From: Leptodactylus fallax
Taxonomy: Eukaryota > Chordata > Amphibia > Anura > Leptodactylidae
Assembly (NCBI GenBank): GCA_947044405.1
Contig: CAMRHE010000168.1
Span: 3,479,001 to 3,543,000, forward strand
DNA: 64,000 bases
Direction of reading: 5' to 3'
A program made the translations under genes and the position numbers. Shown piece after piece: positions 32,139 through 44,847 of the stretch. The notes beneath the pieces were generated by a model. It saw nothing but the letters and a program-made list of their open reading frames with translations, did not search any database and was not told where the DNA came from. How positions within the stretch are numbered: the first letter of the stretch is position 1; every line of letters begins with the position of its first letter.

Positions 32139-35100
32139 GTCCTTTAATAGTCCAACAATGGGGAAATTCAGTGTGTTACAGCAGCAAAGATAAGCAGATA
32201 CGAATACAAATACAAACATGAACAGGAATGTTCCAAGGTAAGAGGCATTACATTGATAGTAGACAGACAGATAGGAAGTATCAGAGGAGGGGCGGGGGAT
32301 TTAACAGGCAGAAAGATATTTCAGTTCTCTGTGTGTATTGATCTCCGCTTAGGTCGGTGTTGGTTGTATAGCCTAACCGCGGGAGGAAAGACTTCTGATA
32401 GCGCTCCTTCTCACACTTAGGGTGGAGCAGTCGGTCACTGACAGTACTGCCCAGCGCGATCACGGTCTCATGCATGGGTTGGACCTTCTTCTCCCGCATG
32501 GAGCTCACTACAGACATTATCCTTCTGTTACTCACCACCTGCACTGGGTCCAGGGGGCTCCCCAGGACAGAGCTGGCCCTTCTAATCAGCTTGTCAAGTT
32601 TCTTTCTGTCCCTGGTTGATATACTGCTCCCCCAGCAGCCACTCTGAAGAAGATGGCTGATGCCACTACCAAGTTGAAGAAAGTCCTAAGAAGTGCCCCC
32701 CGGATTCCAAAGGCTCTCAGCCTTCCTGTACAGAACCTCCATGTGATCTGTCCAGTCCAGCTTATTATTAAGGAGCAAACCCAGGTACTTATAGGTGTTC
32801 ACAATCTCGATGCCCGTCCCCAGGATGTCCACTGGTTTAGGAGGGCATCTGCATTTACGGAAGTCCACCACCATCTCCTTGGTCTTCCCCGCGTTACTCT
32901 TCAGGTGGTTCCGCTGGCACCAGTCCACAAAATCCCGGTTCAGTTCCCTGTACTTCCTGTCATCATCATCTGTGATGAGACCTACTATTGCAGAGTCATC
33001 AGAATACTTCTGTAGGTAGCAGCTAGATGAGTTGCACCTAAAATCTGCAGTGTACAGTGTGAAGAGGAAAGGGGCAAGAACTGTACCCTGAGGTGCCCAC
33101 GTATTACAGATCACAGTATCTGACACACAGTCTCAGGCTCTCACGTATTGAGGTCGATTTGTGAGGTAGTCTAGGATCCAGTTAGAGAGGTGGTGGTCCA
33201 CTTCAGCCAGCAAGGCCCAGCTTGTCTCTCAGTAACCCAGGCTGTATGGTGTTAAAAACACTGGAGAAATCAAAGAACATTATTCTCACCGTGTTGCCTG
33301 GTTTCTCCAGGTGAGACAGAGCCCTGTGCAGAAGGTGGATGATGGCATCATCTACCCCAATGCCCGGCCGATAAGCAAACTGGAGAGGGTCCATAGCGGG
33401 GCTCACTAGAGGGCGGAGATGTGTGAGAACCAATCTCTCTAAGATCTTCATCAAGTGGGATGTCAGTGCTACAGGTCTGTAGGTCCATAGGGTGAGGTTT
33501 CTTTGGAACTGGTACCACACAAGAAGATTTCCATAATTCAGGGACTATTTCCTGCCTCTGGCTCATATTAAACATGTATGTAATTATACCACAAAGCTGG
33601 TCCCCACAAGTCTTAATTAGCCTCGCACTGATGTCATCTGGCCCTGCGGCTTTCCTCGCCTTGATCTTTTTCATCTCCTTCCTCACCTGGGCCCTTGTGA
33701 AGGTCAGACTGTGGTCAGATATAGACGGATTTCTGGATTTAATGGTCTGTTGGGGGGTAGCCGCATGGGGTGAAGTGATTGTGGTGGGGGGAACTGAAGG
33801 ACATGCAGGGGAAGGAAGAGTTGGTGTGTGATCAAATCTGTTGAAGAATAGGTTTAGTTCATTAAGCCAATTAACATCTGCCTCAATCTGGCAGACAGAC
33901 TGTTTATGACCCGAAATTGACTTAAGCCCCTCCCAGACTCCCCTTATGTCTTTCCTTTCCATTTGCTTTTCCATTTTTTCCTTATAACTGGCTTTTCCCT
34001 GCCTGATTTGGTGCCTCAGCTCCTTTTGTACTTCCCTCAGCCCCTCCTTATCTCTTGTCCTGAATGCCATCTTTTTCTCCTTAAGTAGTGTTTTTATGTC
34101 AGAATTAATCCATGGTTTGTTGTTGGAAAAGCACCTCACCACTTTTGTGGGTACTGTGTTGTCGACACAAAAATTAATGTAGTCCGTTATGCAGTGTGTA
34201 AGTCCTTCTATATCTTCTCCATAAGAATCCTGCAGAACTTCCCATGCGGTTTTGTCAAAACAATCCCTCAGAGCCTCATCACTCTCCTCGGACAATATCC
34301 TCACTGTACGGGTGACAGCTGGTTCTCTACGTACAAGTGGCTTGTACACAGGTCGGAGATGCACTAGGTTGTGATCCGATCTTCCCAGGGGCAGTAGGGC
34401 TGATGAGTTTTATGTCTCCCTCGCATTGGCAAAGAACAAGTCCAGTGTTTTGTTGTCTCTTGTGTGGCAGGTTACATACTGTGTGAAACTGGGCAGTGTG
34501 GATGATGGAGAGACATGGTTGAAGTCACCCGACACAAGAAGGAGGGCCTGGGGGTGTCAAACTGCAGCTGGCTCACCGTGGCTTGTAGGACCTTGCAGGC
34601 AGCGTCAGCTTTCACGAGGGGGGGGGGGACATATGCTGCTATCACAATGACATGTGATAGTTCCCTTGGTAGATAGAAAGGTCTCATGCTCACAGCTAAT
34701 AGTTCAATGTCCTTACAGCAAGTTTGCTCCTTAATCACAATGTGCCTAGGATTACACCATCTATCATTCACAAATATTGCCAGCCCTCCTCCTTTCCTCT
34801 TACCACTCTCCCTTGTCCTGTCCGCTCGAAGGAGTTTAAAGCCATCCAAGGAGACAAGAGTGTCTGGAGTAACTTCAGTGAGCCAAGTCTCTGTAAGCAG
34901 CATCATGCTGCACACCTGAAACTCCTGATGATGCCTGGTGAGCACCCTTAGTTCGTCCATCTTGTTTACAAGAGATCTCATATTGCCCATAATGATGGAG
35001 GGGAGAGCTGGTCTGAAACGTCTCTTTTTAATCCTCTGTTGGGCTCCAGCCCTACACCCCCTTCCCCCTCCTTTTCCTTCTCCTGGGGGATGTCTGGGCT

Positions 35101-35363
35101 ATTGGAATGCCACCCTGCTGTGTCTCTAAGATGCAAAAGTTCCTCTCTGGAGTAGACAAAAGAATTGTCTGCAGACACAACAGTTCCCATTTGAAGCAGA
35201 ACAAAACAAACAAAAAGTATAACAAAGGTCCAATTCCAAGTTTTCATGTGTTTCTTCATAGTGCAAAGTCCCTTAAGTAGAGCGATAAAACAAGACAAAG
35301 AAAGAAAAATAAGATAAAGAATCAGAACTGCTGAAACAGGCTGCCACTCCAGCGGCGCCATCT
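32138..35363 (-). mobile_element. L2-clade LINE (Maui-like), nearly full length
   Basis: Endonuclease, linker and RT lie in order on the minus strand over about 3.2 kb, with an (ATA)n tail at the 3' end. It is inserted in the hAT element, so it is the youngest layer of the nest. The 5' end is taken at the ATG context near 35361. Confidence 0.85.
32686..35361 (-). pseudogene. L2 ORF2 endonuclease and reverse transcriptase, frameshifted
   Basis: Frame 35361-34978 gives the N-terminal region. The endonuclease (34990-34472) reads MGNMRSLVNKMDELRVL, LLTETWLTEVTPD (with the catalytic glutamate) and RKGGGLAIFVNDRWC. A 338-codon frame (34364-33348) holds the linker and RT start with KARKAAGPDDISARLIKTCG. 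The RT palm (33520-33203) reads DPLQFAYRPGIGVDDAI and MFFDFSSVFNTI, and 33126-32686 reads APQGTVLAPFLFTLY and the catalytic motif KYSDDSAIVG. SDD in place of ADD is known in this subgroup, so the catalytic aspartates are kept. Frame changes between the blocks show it is inactive, but it is the best-preserved LINE in the window. Confidence 0.85.
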
Positions 35364-36030
35364 ATGGGGGGTTATATCATATATTTTATAATTGGGGGTA
35401 GCAGCAGGATGAGTGTGCAGGTGAGGACAATGTGGGTCGGGTGCCTGGAAAAGTGAGGAGCCAAAGATATCTGTGTTGCAAACTTTACAGAGACAAGTCA
35501 CAGCTTTAAGAAGTGGTCATCGCGGTCCAGAGGGAAGAGAAGGGAAATGTGAAGGATTAGTGAGAGACGTCACCTGTAAGTCATAAAATGTTACTGCACT
35601 GTATTCACCTAAATGATAGAGGATAAATACCTGATTGATGGGGGTCTGTCTGCTGAGACCCCCACTGAGCCTGAGAATTGGGTTTTTTTACCCACTGGGT
35701 GGGAATTCAGCCTGACCACAGCCACTTGGTGGATGGACGAACCCACGTGGCTCTCATTCACTTTAATGGGGAGTGCCAAAGATAGCCGAAGTACAGTACT
35801 CAGCTATCTGCGGCGCTCCTATTATAGAGAATGGGGGCCATGTGGACTCGTTCATCCACCAAGCAGAAGATGTGTGAAGTTACTTTCATTGTTAATACCG
35901 TGTTGTTGATCTGATACTGAATTAATACAGGAAGAAGATTTTCTTAAAAACTGTTTTATAACTTTGTGTATTGTGTATATTGTTCGACGATAACAGCATG
36001 GAAACTCAATTTTTTTTTTTTTTTTTTGGG
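35364..36030. other. Interior of the hAT element, no gene
   Basis: Non-coding. It includes a purine/pyrimidine run at 36011-36038 (T then G). Confidence 0.5.
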
Positions 36031-36087
36031 GGGGGGGCGTCTTTCTATAGTCCGCCTCAGGCAGCAAAGAGGCTAGGTTCACCACTG

Positions 36088-36480
36088 CCTATAACCACTA
36101 GCTGTTAGGGAGAGCAATGTCCGATAGGGCTCCCATTTCTGACACTGATATTCTCACATCATCACCAAACTTTGCAATTTTGTTTGGATGAAGAGAAACA
36201 GGAGTGGTTTTCCTTTTCTTGGATCCACTTCTGCCTCTTCTCTTTGTTTTCACCCAGCTCCTTGCCTGGTCTTCCAGATATCCCTCCAACTCTCCAACCT
36301 CCACATCTAACCCACTGATTGTCATTGGCCCTCACTGTAGCATTCCTGATCTTCCAGATCTCTAATTTGAGCTTCCAGATGGGCAACATGCTCACTTCTA
36401 CTACAGCAGTATTCACCCTGGAACTCTTGCTCCAGTAGTGCATACATATAGCATATTTTGAACTGAAGTAAATGTCCAAT
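36088..36480 (-). pseudogene. CR1 ORF1, N-terminal half
   Basis: The minus strand reads a basic region (DQARSWVKTKRRGRSGSKKR) then NKIAKFGDDVRISVSEMGAL and a sequence that continues across the hAT insertion at 31554. It is the upstream half of the ORF1 found at 31554-31127. The frame upstream of 36325 is broken. It proves that the hAT element landed inside a CR1 copy. Confidence 0.6.
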
Positions 36481-37041
36481 CTTGCTAGCCATTATCCAAA
36501 TTACAATAAACAGTAAGGCTAAGGCCCCATGCAGTGATTCGTTGCAAAAAAAACACAGTGAAAAAGACTGCAGTGGAAATGCATTGTGGTTTTTTCCGCT
36601 GAGTTTTCCTTTACTGACTTTCTGCCCAGAAGGGCCAAGCTAGGTGAGTTCTTTACGTCTATTTAAAGTACTTTAGTACAATAAACCCCCCCTCAATTAG
36701 GTGCAAAACAAAGGAAAAAAAAGCGTTTTAAATTATCTCAGTAGTTCTTACACAAACTGCACACAGCAAAGAAACATGCTATACTCAATGTACAATGACT
36801 CAAACCGTCCACTCAAATCACACTCAAAAAAAAAAAATAGCATATACTTATTATTATTATATTATTATATAGAACATTTTCAGTGGTTATTTTTTTCTTT
36901 TTTTTTTAAAGCCAAGTCTTCATCACTTTTCAACTAGGCAAATAGCAACAAATGTGTCTCTCCAATAACAACAATCCTGGAGCACTTACAAGTCAAAACA
37001 GACTCATTTTTTTTTATAAAACCATTGCTTTTTGCAATATA
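36481..37041. other. AT-rich DNA with a MITE fragment
   Basis: Around 36510-36600 the sequence GCTAAGGCCCCATGCAGTGA followed by TGCAGTGGAAATGCATTGTGG is half of the palindromic repeat type seen complete at 43.58 kb. Nothing else is recognised. Confidence 0.5.
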
Positions 37042-38675
37042 CAGTTGTGCTAAAAAGTTTACCTACCCCGGCAGATTTTTTTGTTTTTGGCCTTTTTTCT
37101 GAGAATATGAATGATAACACAAAAACTTTTTCTCCACTCATGGTTAGTGGTTGGTTGAAGCCATTTATTGTCAAACTTTTGTGTTTTCTCTTTTTAAATC
37201 ATAATGATAACCAAAAATATCAAAATGAACCTGTTCAAAAGTTCACATACCCTGGTGATTTTGGCCTGATAACATTCCCTAAGTTGGCACAAAGTGGTTT
37301 GAATGTCTACTACAGGTAACATCCTCACCTGTGACCTGTTAGCTTGTAATCAGTGTGTGTGCATAAAAGCTGAGTGAGTTTCTAGGATCCAGACAGACTG
37401 TTGCATCTTTTCTCTAGCCACTGTCGTTTCTGGATTGTGAGTCATGGGGAAAGCAAAAGAATTGTCCACGGATCTACGGGAAAAGGTAGTTGAACTGTAT
37501 AAAACAGGAAAGGGATACAAAAAGATATCCAAGGAATTGATAATGCCAGTTAGCAGTATTCAAACTGTGATTAACAAATGGAAACTCAGGGGTTCTGTAA
37601 AAACCAAACCACGGTCATGTAGACCAACCAAAATTTCAGCCACAACTGCCCGGAAAATTGTTTGGGATGCAAAAGAAAACCCACACATAACATCAGCTGA
37701 AATACAGGACTCTCTGAAAACTATCGTTGTGGCTGTTTCAAGATGCACAATAAGGATGCCCTTGAAGAAAAATAGGCTGCATGGTCAAGTTGGCAGAAGA
37801 AAGCCATTACTGCGCAAATGCCACAAAGAATCTCGCCTTCAATACGCCAAACAGCACAGAGACAAGCCTCAAAACTTCTGGAACAAGGTAATTTGGAGTG
37901 ATGAGACAAAAATCGAAATTTTTGGCCACAACCATAAACGTTACATTTGGAGAGGTGTCAACAAGGCCTATGATGAAAGGAACACCATTCCTACTGTAAA
38001 GCACAGAGGTGGATCACTGGGATGTGTGAGCTTCAAAGGCACAGGAAACTTGGTCAAAGTTGAAGGAAAGATGAATGCAGCATGTTATCAGCAAATACTG
38101 GAGGCAAATTTGCACTCATCAGCCAGGAAGCTGCGCATGGGACGTACTTGGACGTTCCAACATGACAATGATCCAAAACACAAGGCCAAGTCGACCTGTC
38201 ATTGGCTACAGAAGAAGAAAGTGAAGGTTCTGGAGTGGCCATCTCAGTCTCCTGACCTCAATATCATTGAGCCACTCTGGGGAGATCTCAAGTGCACAGT
38301 ACATGCAAGACAGCCCAGGAATTTACAGGAACTGGAGACTTTTTGCCAAGAAGAATAGGCAGTTTTACCATCTGAGAAATTAAAGAGCCTCATCCACAAC
38401 TACCATAAAAGACTTCAAGCTGTCATTGATGTTAGAGGGGGCAATACACGGTATTAAAAACTGGGGTATGTGAACTTTTGAACAGGGTCATTTTGATGTT
38501 TTTGGTTGTCATTATGATTTAAAAAGAGAAAACACAGAAGTTTGACAATAAATGGCTTCAACCAACCACTAACCATGAGTGGAGAAAAAGTTTTTGTGTT
38601 ATCGTTCATATTTTCTGAAAAAAGGCCAAAAAACCAAAAAATCTGCCGGGGTATATAAACTTTTTAGCACAACTG
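37042..38675 (+). mobile_element. Tc1 element B, 1.63 kb
   Basis: TA flanks at 37040-37041 and 38676-38677. Inverted termini CAGTTGTGCTAAAAAGTTTA and its inverse extend about 210 bp, to AAAAGTTCACATACCC / GGGTATGTGAACTTTT. A nearly intact transposase lies between. Confidence 0.95.
37444..38457 (+). pseudogene. Tc1 transposase, element B, one nonsense codon
   Basis: The transposase starts MGKAKELSTDLREKVVELYK at 37444. Residues 1-110 form the bipartite helix-turn-helix DNA-binding region, with a basic GRPR-like hinge changed to SCRPTK near residue 58-63. The catalytic domain has D153 (WSDETK), D241 (FQHDND) and E276 (LNIIEPLW), giving DD34E. The expected glycine-rich block near residue 189 is slightly altered (HRGGSLGCVSF). 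The single break is TAG at 38356-38358, where related proteins have tryptophan; the frame then stays open to GGNTRY and TAA at 38457. All catalytic residues precede the stop, which removes about 32 residues. Confidence 0.93.
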
Positions 38676-38677
38676 TA

Positions 38678-39465
38678 ACCACTAGCAAGCAACTTTCCCC
38701 AAAAAAGGGTATTTTATGGAGTCTTTAAAATGTTAAAATGTACTCTGAGTTTTAGTGCGATGTATGGTTAAACTCAGAGTTTGTATCCATTGCGTGCAAT
38801 CTGTTTTTCCATAGACATAAATGTCACTTTCACTTTGACATAACCTCGGCAATTGCCGGCTTCACTACTGTACCAGAGCAGAGGTTGCTCTCCTGGGCTC
38901 GGCAGCAACTCCAGTAGGTGCTGTGGCCCGAACGCCCACTCATCTAGTAGTGAAGCCTGCTGCTTTCACACATGTGAGCTCCGATCCCTGATGCCGTAAG
39001 GAATGAGGACTTGCGGGCGGGAAATTATGTATGGAGAGAACATTAATGGGGAATTATACTGTGGGTGGGGGAATAGTAAGTAGTGTTAGAGTAGTCATTA
39101 TATAGTTAATTTCATATATAACCAAATATAATTTCATATAACCAAACATATATTTCTGTATCACTCATGTATTGTGAACCAATGTTACAAAATACTCTGT
39201 ATTCTGTATCACGTGACATCTTTTTGCTTTTTACCATTTTTGAATGAATTCTCATTTTTATACCGTAAACAACTTGTACTGCCAAGATTGGTGGAGGCCG
39301 TCTGACCAGATATGTCACAAGATATCGGTGAAGGATGCGAAGGAGTCAAGATTACGTCATCCATCATTGTTATGTAACATTCCATCTATTGTGTAACATG
39401 GGTTAAATATAATTTTATATTAATTCCCAGAAATGGTATGAGAAGGCACAACTGAGAAGGCACAA
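38678..39465. other. No supported feature
   Basis: Mostly AT-rich. A short TATAATTTCATATAACCAAA repeat pair lies near 39105-39145. No gene recognised. Confidence 0.45.
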
Positions 39466-39469
39466 TAAT

Positions 39470-40060
39470 GTTCCATTCGTGTCCCCAGTATAATGCTCCT
39501 TAATGCCCTCACCCACAGTATAATGTCACGTTAGTATCCCATGCACAGTATAATGCCATGTTAGTTGCCCCTGTACAGTATAATGTCTCATTAGCCCCCC
39601 ACACAGTGTAATGCCATATTAGTGCCTCCTGCACAGTATAATATCACGTTAGTTGCCCCATACAGTATAATGCCACAATAGTCCTCCACACAGTGTAAAG
39701 CCATATTAGTGCCCCTGAACAGCATAATGCCATGTTAGTTCCCCCATACAGTATAATGCTAGATTAGTTGCCCCCGTACAATATAATGCCACGTTAGACC
39801 CCCACAGTGTAATGTCACCTTAGTGTCCCTTGCACAGAATAATGCCATGTTAGTCACCCCTGCACAGTATATTGCCACGTTAGTTGTCCCTGTACAGTAT
39901 AATGCCACGTTAGCCCCCCACACAGTGTAATGCCACATTAGTGCCCCAGCACAGTATAATGCCATGTTAGTCACCACCAGCACAGTGTAATGCCACGTTA
40001 GTCACCCCCCACACACAGTATAATGCCACATTAGTCGCTCACAGTTTAATCTTAATTTTT
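39470..40060. repeat. 30-bp minisatellite, about 19 copies
   Basis: Units follow CAGTATAATGCCACGTTAGT then YGCCCCYGYA. The unit is alignable by eye to the 31-bp array unit (CAGTATTATG...TAGTGGCCCCTGCA). Some units are shortened. Confidence 0.92.
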
Positions 40061-40123
40061 CTGGTCTAAACCTGGTGTGCGTCTTATAGCCAGACGCGTC
40101 TTATAGTCCAAAAAATACAGTAT
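40061..40123. mobile_element. Right terminus of a TA-site DNA element
   Basis: GTGTGCGTCTTATAGCCAGA followed by CGCGTCTTATAGTCCAAAAA and ATACAGTA ends an element of the type whose left tip is at 14826. The minisatellite to its left probably belongs to its interior. Confidence 0.55.
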
Positions 40124-41154
40124 ATACTGGACATGTTCAGCTCCGACCTTTACTTGATGGCGGACCCCAGTCAACGAACCTTTACTAAAAGTAGTTGGGT
40201 ACCCTTGCTCTATTGGCCTCAGCAGCCCATCATTTCTTGTGGACCATCATGGCAAAAACTGATGGTAAAAACTGATGACAGCTGATGACAACTTATGGTT
40301 TTGGAGTAGAAATTTGTAAAAAAGCCTGATGACAACTGATGCATTTTCACATCAGTTTTGGTATCAGTTGTAATGACTAAGGCACAAAAAAACTGATACT
40401 GATACAACTGATATATATGAACCTTAAGCATATACAATCCTGCCATCCCTTGACAGCCTCATTAAGCTCTATTCTTCAAGGGCTTCACAGAAATCTCCCC
40501 TGGCAACCACAGAGAGTGTGCATAACATTCAGTCCAAATAAGTTTTATTACAGACCGTCTTATGACTCTCACCAATCCTGTTGAAGCAGACCTGCATAAA
40601 TCCTGATTTGTAATGTTGGTCTGGAAATATATAGACCTAAACAAAAGTGTAGGCTGAATGGTGACAACAAACACCTCTCCGGTCTACTCTTTTAGTTGAG
40701 CAGAGAATTAAACTACAGTTTCCAAAGGGCAGAAGATCTGACCGTAAATCATTTGGGTAGCTGTGATAGCACAAGGCAAAAGTACCCTTAAGCACAGCAG
40801 CAGCCAAGGGAGCTAGTGGTAGATATATATTTACAGGATAAATCAACAGCACCTTAACTTGACTGAACCAGCCAATTATACATCCAGCCGCGTATACTAC
40901 TCAGTGTTTCTCACATGCCATTTGGCTTGGCATACATCATGCAGACAGGAAGCCAGAAAACCTTACAGGGCAGCAGATCTAGTATGACATGTCCTCATGT
41001 CATGCAGTCACATTCGACATCTCGACATGTCATTTAGATTAATAACAAGAAAACCCTTTGACTGGTCCTCTTTGGTCATATTATTGCTGGCAATAATCAT
41101 AAATTGAAAGTTTGAAAACTTCTCTCTATGCATGAACATTTGAAGTAAACTGAT
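40124..41154. other. No gene; ACTGATG-rich stretch
   Basis: 40245-40410 repeats ACTGATGACA and its variants, including inverted forms (CATCAGTTTT). The remainder is unremarkable. Confidence 0.4.
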
Positions 41155-41540
41155 AAGTTTAACCATTTCCTGACATCTGCCAGGTATTTAAATATGGCAG
41201 CAGCTCAGGAGCTAAGCAGCCATCACAGCTGCCTGATCTCCTCTATATTAGTGCCCGCACTGATCACGGGCATTTTCCTTCCTGGCGCCTCAGTCAAAGC
41301 TGACAGAGGTGCCATTTACCAAAGTGTTGGATCTTTTTTAAGGGATTAAATCATAAAAAAACCTATATGAATTTGGTATCCCTGTAATCATACTGATGCA
41401 TAGAATACAGGTGATATAATTTTGGTTTCATAGTGAACATCATAAAAACAAAGCTCATAAGAAAGTCGCACAAATGCAGTTTTTCTCCAATTCCACTCCA
41501 TTCTGGCACAACTGAGGTCTACCTAATGGAATGGTTGCAG
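41155..41540 (+). repeat. Unclassified interspersed repeat X, shorter copy
   Basis: Shares CAGGTATTTAAATATGGC, CACTGATCACGGGCATT and CACAAATGCAGTTTTTCTCC with 18.01-18.87 kb in the same orientation, but lacks the middle of that copy. Confidence 0.7.
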
Positions 41541-43570
41541 CATCTAAAATCACAAAATTCCCAATTTGTTTTTAACTAGTAATTTCTCCATTTCTGTTAT
41601 ATCTAGAGCTTCAGTATTGGTAGTGTATAAAAGCTGAGACTTACACTTTTCAATGTGTTATAAAAGCGGAGATAAAACAGAGATTTAAAGTGACACCCTT
41701 CTTTGGCATTTGCTGTATGTTGTATATATTGGCATGGCAGGTTGAATGCGGGACAGATCTTACTAGTAATGCGTAGTTATTGTGTTGCTAGGGAGAACTT
41801 TATAACTTGTTTTTGTTGAAAGAAAGTACAATAGGTTAATAAAGTATATAAGGGGTTCAGCAAATCACTCCGTACATAATAGCAAAACAAAAGTCCTTAA
41901 TAAAAGTTGTTTAGTGTATCAAAAATAAAAATAAATACACATAATTGGTATTATTACATCCATAATAACCATCACAAGCTAAAAATAAAAATACTTTTAA
42001 AAAGAAAGGTATCATTTAGTAAATTCTGCTATTCTCATGGGGAGACAGATCAGAAGTCTTGTAAATTGCTCTTATGAGAAAGGGTAAACCTCTAAAGGCA
42101 GTGGTCACACATTGCAAATTCGTAGTGGGTGAGCCGCAAGTAAAGTCACCAGCAGTTAACCTGCTGCAAATTTTAGATGGCAGTGAAATAGATAAGATTT
42201 CAACAAATCCCATCAACACGCTGCGGAAAAAGTGTTTTGCTTTGCAGGTTTGGAACTCGAGACATGTAAAATATTGCTGCAAATTCCACAGCGGTTTGAA
42301 ATTCAAAAATAAGATGAAAAAAATTGGAATTGTGGAATTCCTGATTTAAACATCAAAGACCCCCTTTTTTAATGCTTCTATATAGTTATATAACTGTTTT
42401 TGCATAATATTGTACTACCATCTTAGTGAGCATGGTAATATCCTGGTATTACATTTCTAAACTCAACTATGCAACTTTACAACAGATAAAAAATATGTTT
42501 TTATGGATGCCTACTAGATGTAATACGGTACACTTTGCATGTGTTAAAAGAAAAAAAGGGACAGATTTGCAGTATACAATCTGCCTTTGTGATGATTGCA
42601 TATTGTGGCATTTCTAGCCCATATGGATCAGGAAGACATAGAAAAGGAGACATTTGACCTTCAGAAGCATGCAAATGTGTAACTAGACTTTCACTTTTAC
42701 TGCTAGGGAAGTCACAGTATGACTTCTCCAGCAGTTTTACAAAGCAGTGATTAAAATCCATGTTGACTTCAGGAATTGTGGAGAATTTTTCACACTGCCA
42801 TTTTAGGAGTCTGAACTTGTATGTTTCCAGTCTCTTCGATAGCTGCTGGCTAGCCTCCACTCATTAGCACCTATGACTCAATTGCTGATCATTTAAGAGA
42901 ATGTTGTTAATTTACAGCCAAGAGCTATGTATAAGAAAGGCTTGAAACCTTTTTGCTCATGCCATTGTTAATCGTACGATAAAGTCATAAAGATGATTTG
43001 AAAAGGTCTAAACGTGGCTCTCTGTCAGCCGCATTAGAAAGTCTTATATTCTGGCACTAAGAAACCTTGATCATGCCAGATCCAATAAAGGATAGTTTCG
43101 CTAGCGGTGTTTGAGTTCAGGGTTTATATAGCATCACATTTTACATATACTAGTATGTCTATATTTATTACAGTAGGATATTAGCATCTATGAATTAAAA
43201 TTATATTTTACATTGAATTAAATTAAACATGACTTCCGAAATTATAACAAAATATACAAAAGATAATAAGAAAGGCTGCATAACAGTATAAATATGTGCT
43301 GAAAACATGGCACAAGGAAGAAGCAATGTACTATAAATGACCATTTAAAACTGCCCTCTACAATAATGCAGCCATGCCAAATGCATGATGTTTTAATGAC
43401 AATGGCCATGGAAAGATGCTCAAGTGATAAATAATTTGTAGAGAAAAAAAGGCTGAAACTAATTTTTATAATTTAAGCAACACACTTTAAGGGTCCCTGA
43501 TGTGAGGCCCAGAACATATAACAAATCGATCGGTGCTTGTTTAATGGAAATACACACTGGAAATCTTTTC
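41541..43570. other. AT-rich DNA without recognisable genes
   Basis: Open frames at 42016-42349 and 42501-42860 have no recognisable motif. No transposon ends were found. Confidence 0.45.
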
Positions 43571-43574
43571 CGGA

Positions 43575-43797
43575 ATGTGGGGCCTTAGCCTGAGGTTAAG
43601 GTTTTTTTGTTGCAGATTTTGTTGCATTTTTTTTTTTAGCCAAATCTAGAAATGAATTGAGTAAAAAGAAGAAGTATACTTTTCTGCCTAGATATTTCCT
43701 ATTTCTTCTGTAACCATTATTAGGGTTGGTTTAAAAAAAAAAAAAAAAAATGCAACAAAAGAAGTAGTGTTTCCGCAACATGGGGCCTTAGCCTAAG
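43575..43797. mobile_element. Palindromic MITE with GGGGCCTTAGCCT ends
   Basis: The left arm contains TTTGTTGCAGATTTTGTTGC and AGCCAAATCTAGAAATGAAT; the right arm contains the rough inverse (CATTATTAGGGTTGGTTT, then AAATGCAACAAAAGAAG). The outer motif TGGGGCCTTAGCCT appears at both sides in the same orientation. Confidence 0.55.
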
Positions 43798-43799
43798 GT

Positions 43800-44847
43800 C
43801 AGATTCACACAGTGCACAACTGCAATCCTGCAAGCACAAGATTAATGTGCATTTGTGTTTTGTTTTAGACAATACAGTACTGTAGATATACATTTGCAAC
43901 CCTTTTTATTGCTTAATTGTATCTAGACTAAAAAATGTGGCAAAGTTACATGTTACATTTGTGATTCCTGGTCCTGCAGATCCTAATCCCTCTTACCCCA
44001 CTTTTTGAAAGAAAAGAAACAGTAGATAGGGTGTAACTAGGGGCAGACACAGATAGTAGATGGCCTCAATGCACAGTATATTGGCTCTTTTTCTCAAAAA
44101 AAAAAATCTGTATCGTAACTTGCCTTAAAGGGATTGTCACTAATGGGTTGTTAGATCATGCAAAACAGAAAAAAATTTCAATTTCAAAATTTTTTTCAAG
44201 AACATACAGATATTCCTGTTACATACTTGTCACTGTACTCCCGTAGCTCTTTTGATTCTGTTAGCATAGAACAAGACGTGCATTATAATAGACAGCAGGA
44301 AATTATTTTTAAGAAGGATTCTTTGCATGCTGCAAAGATTGTACAAATGGTATGTTCAAAGCATGACTGCAGGATCTGCCTGCAAACAGTAGCCCTCCTT
44401 TACTAATAATTAGATAGTGTAAACGTAGACAGGCAGTCTAAAAATCCAGAAGATTTATCAAAGTGACTGATGCTGGATGATAAATCTGGAATATCTTTAG
44501 ACTAAGTTTATACCACCTATTAGTTGGCTAATTTAAGCCAGAATTTTATGCCAAAATTTTGTTGCATTTTGTTACTTAGTTCATGCCCATTTCCTGGTAA
44601 ATCGTTCTCACTTGTCTAGAAAATCAGAAAAATATGATCTCAAACTAGACAAAATGTGCCAAAATATACTACGGTAGTCCACCAAGATGCATCACATTTT
44701 GGCATATTTTATTTATATTTTATTTTGATTATGTACCTGATAGACAGACCTTTATATCTGTTGGTTCCACATGATTGGCACATAGTAATTGTGGTGCCAA
44801 TAGTCAAATAGGGGTCTAAAATCCAGAGCCTGGAAACAAGAGACCTG
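43800..44847. other. No supported feature
   Basis: AT-rich; an 82-codon open frame at 44158-44406 has no recognisable motif. Confidence 0.4.

Larger units (their letters stand above)
31555..36087. mobile_element. hAT-family element, exact 8-bp target duplication
   Basis: CCTATAAC occurs at 31547-31554 and again at 36088-36095. The ends inside are CAGGGGCACACCGCTAATGA and, from the right, CAGTGGTGAACCTAGCC, both followed by a CCGCCTCAGGC-type block. The element holds a short minisatellite piece (31790-31850), a palindromic TGTAAACCAGCCCAGGACAG segment also found inverted at 12.96-13.05 kb, and an inserted L2 LINE. No transposase is seen. Confidence 0.9.

Noticed and set aside
42016..42860. 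Open frames of 91-119 codons on both strands
   Set aside because: No motif, composition like the surrounding AT-rich DNA, and no support from context.
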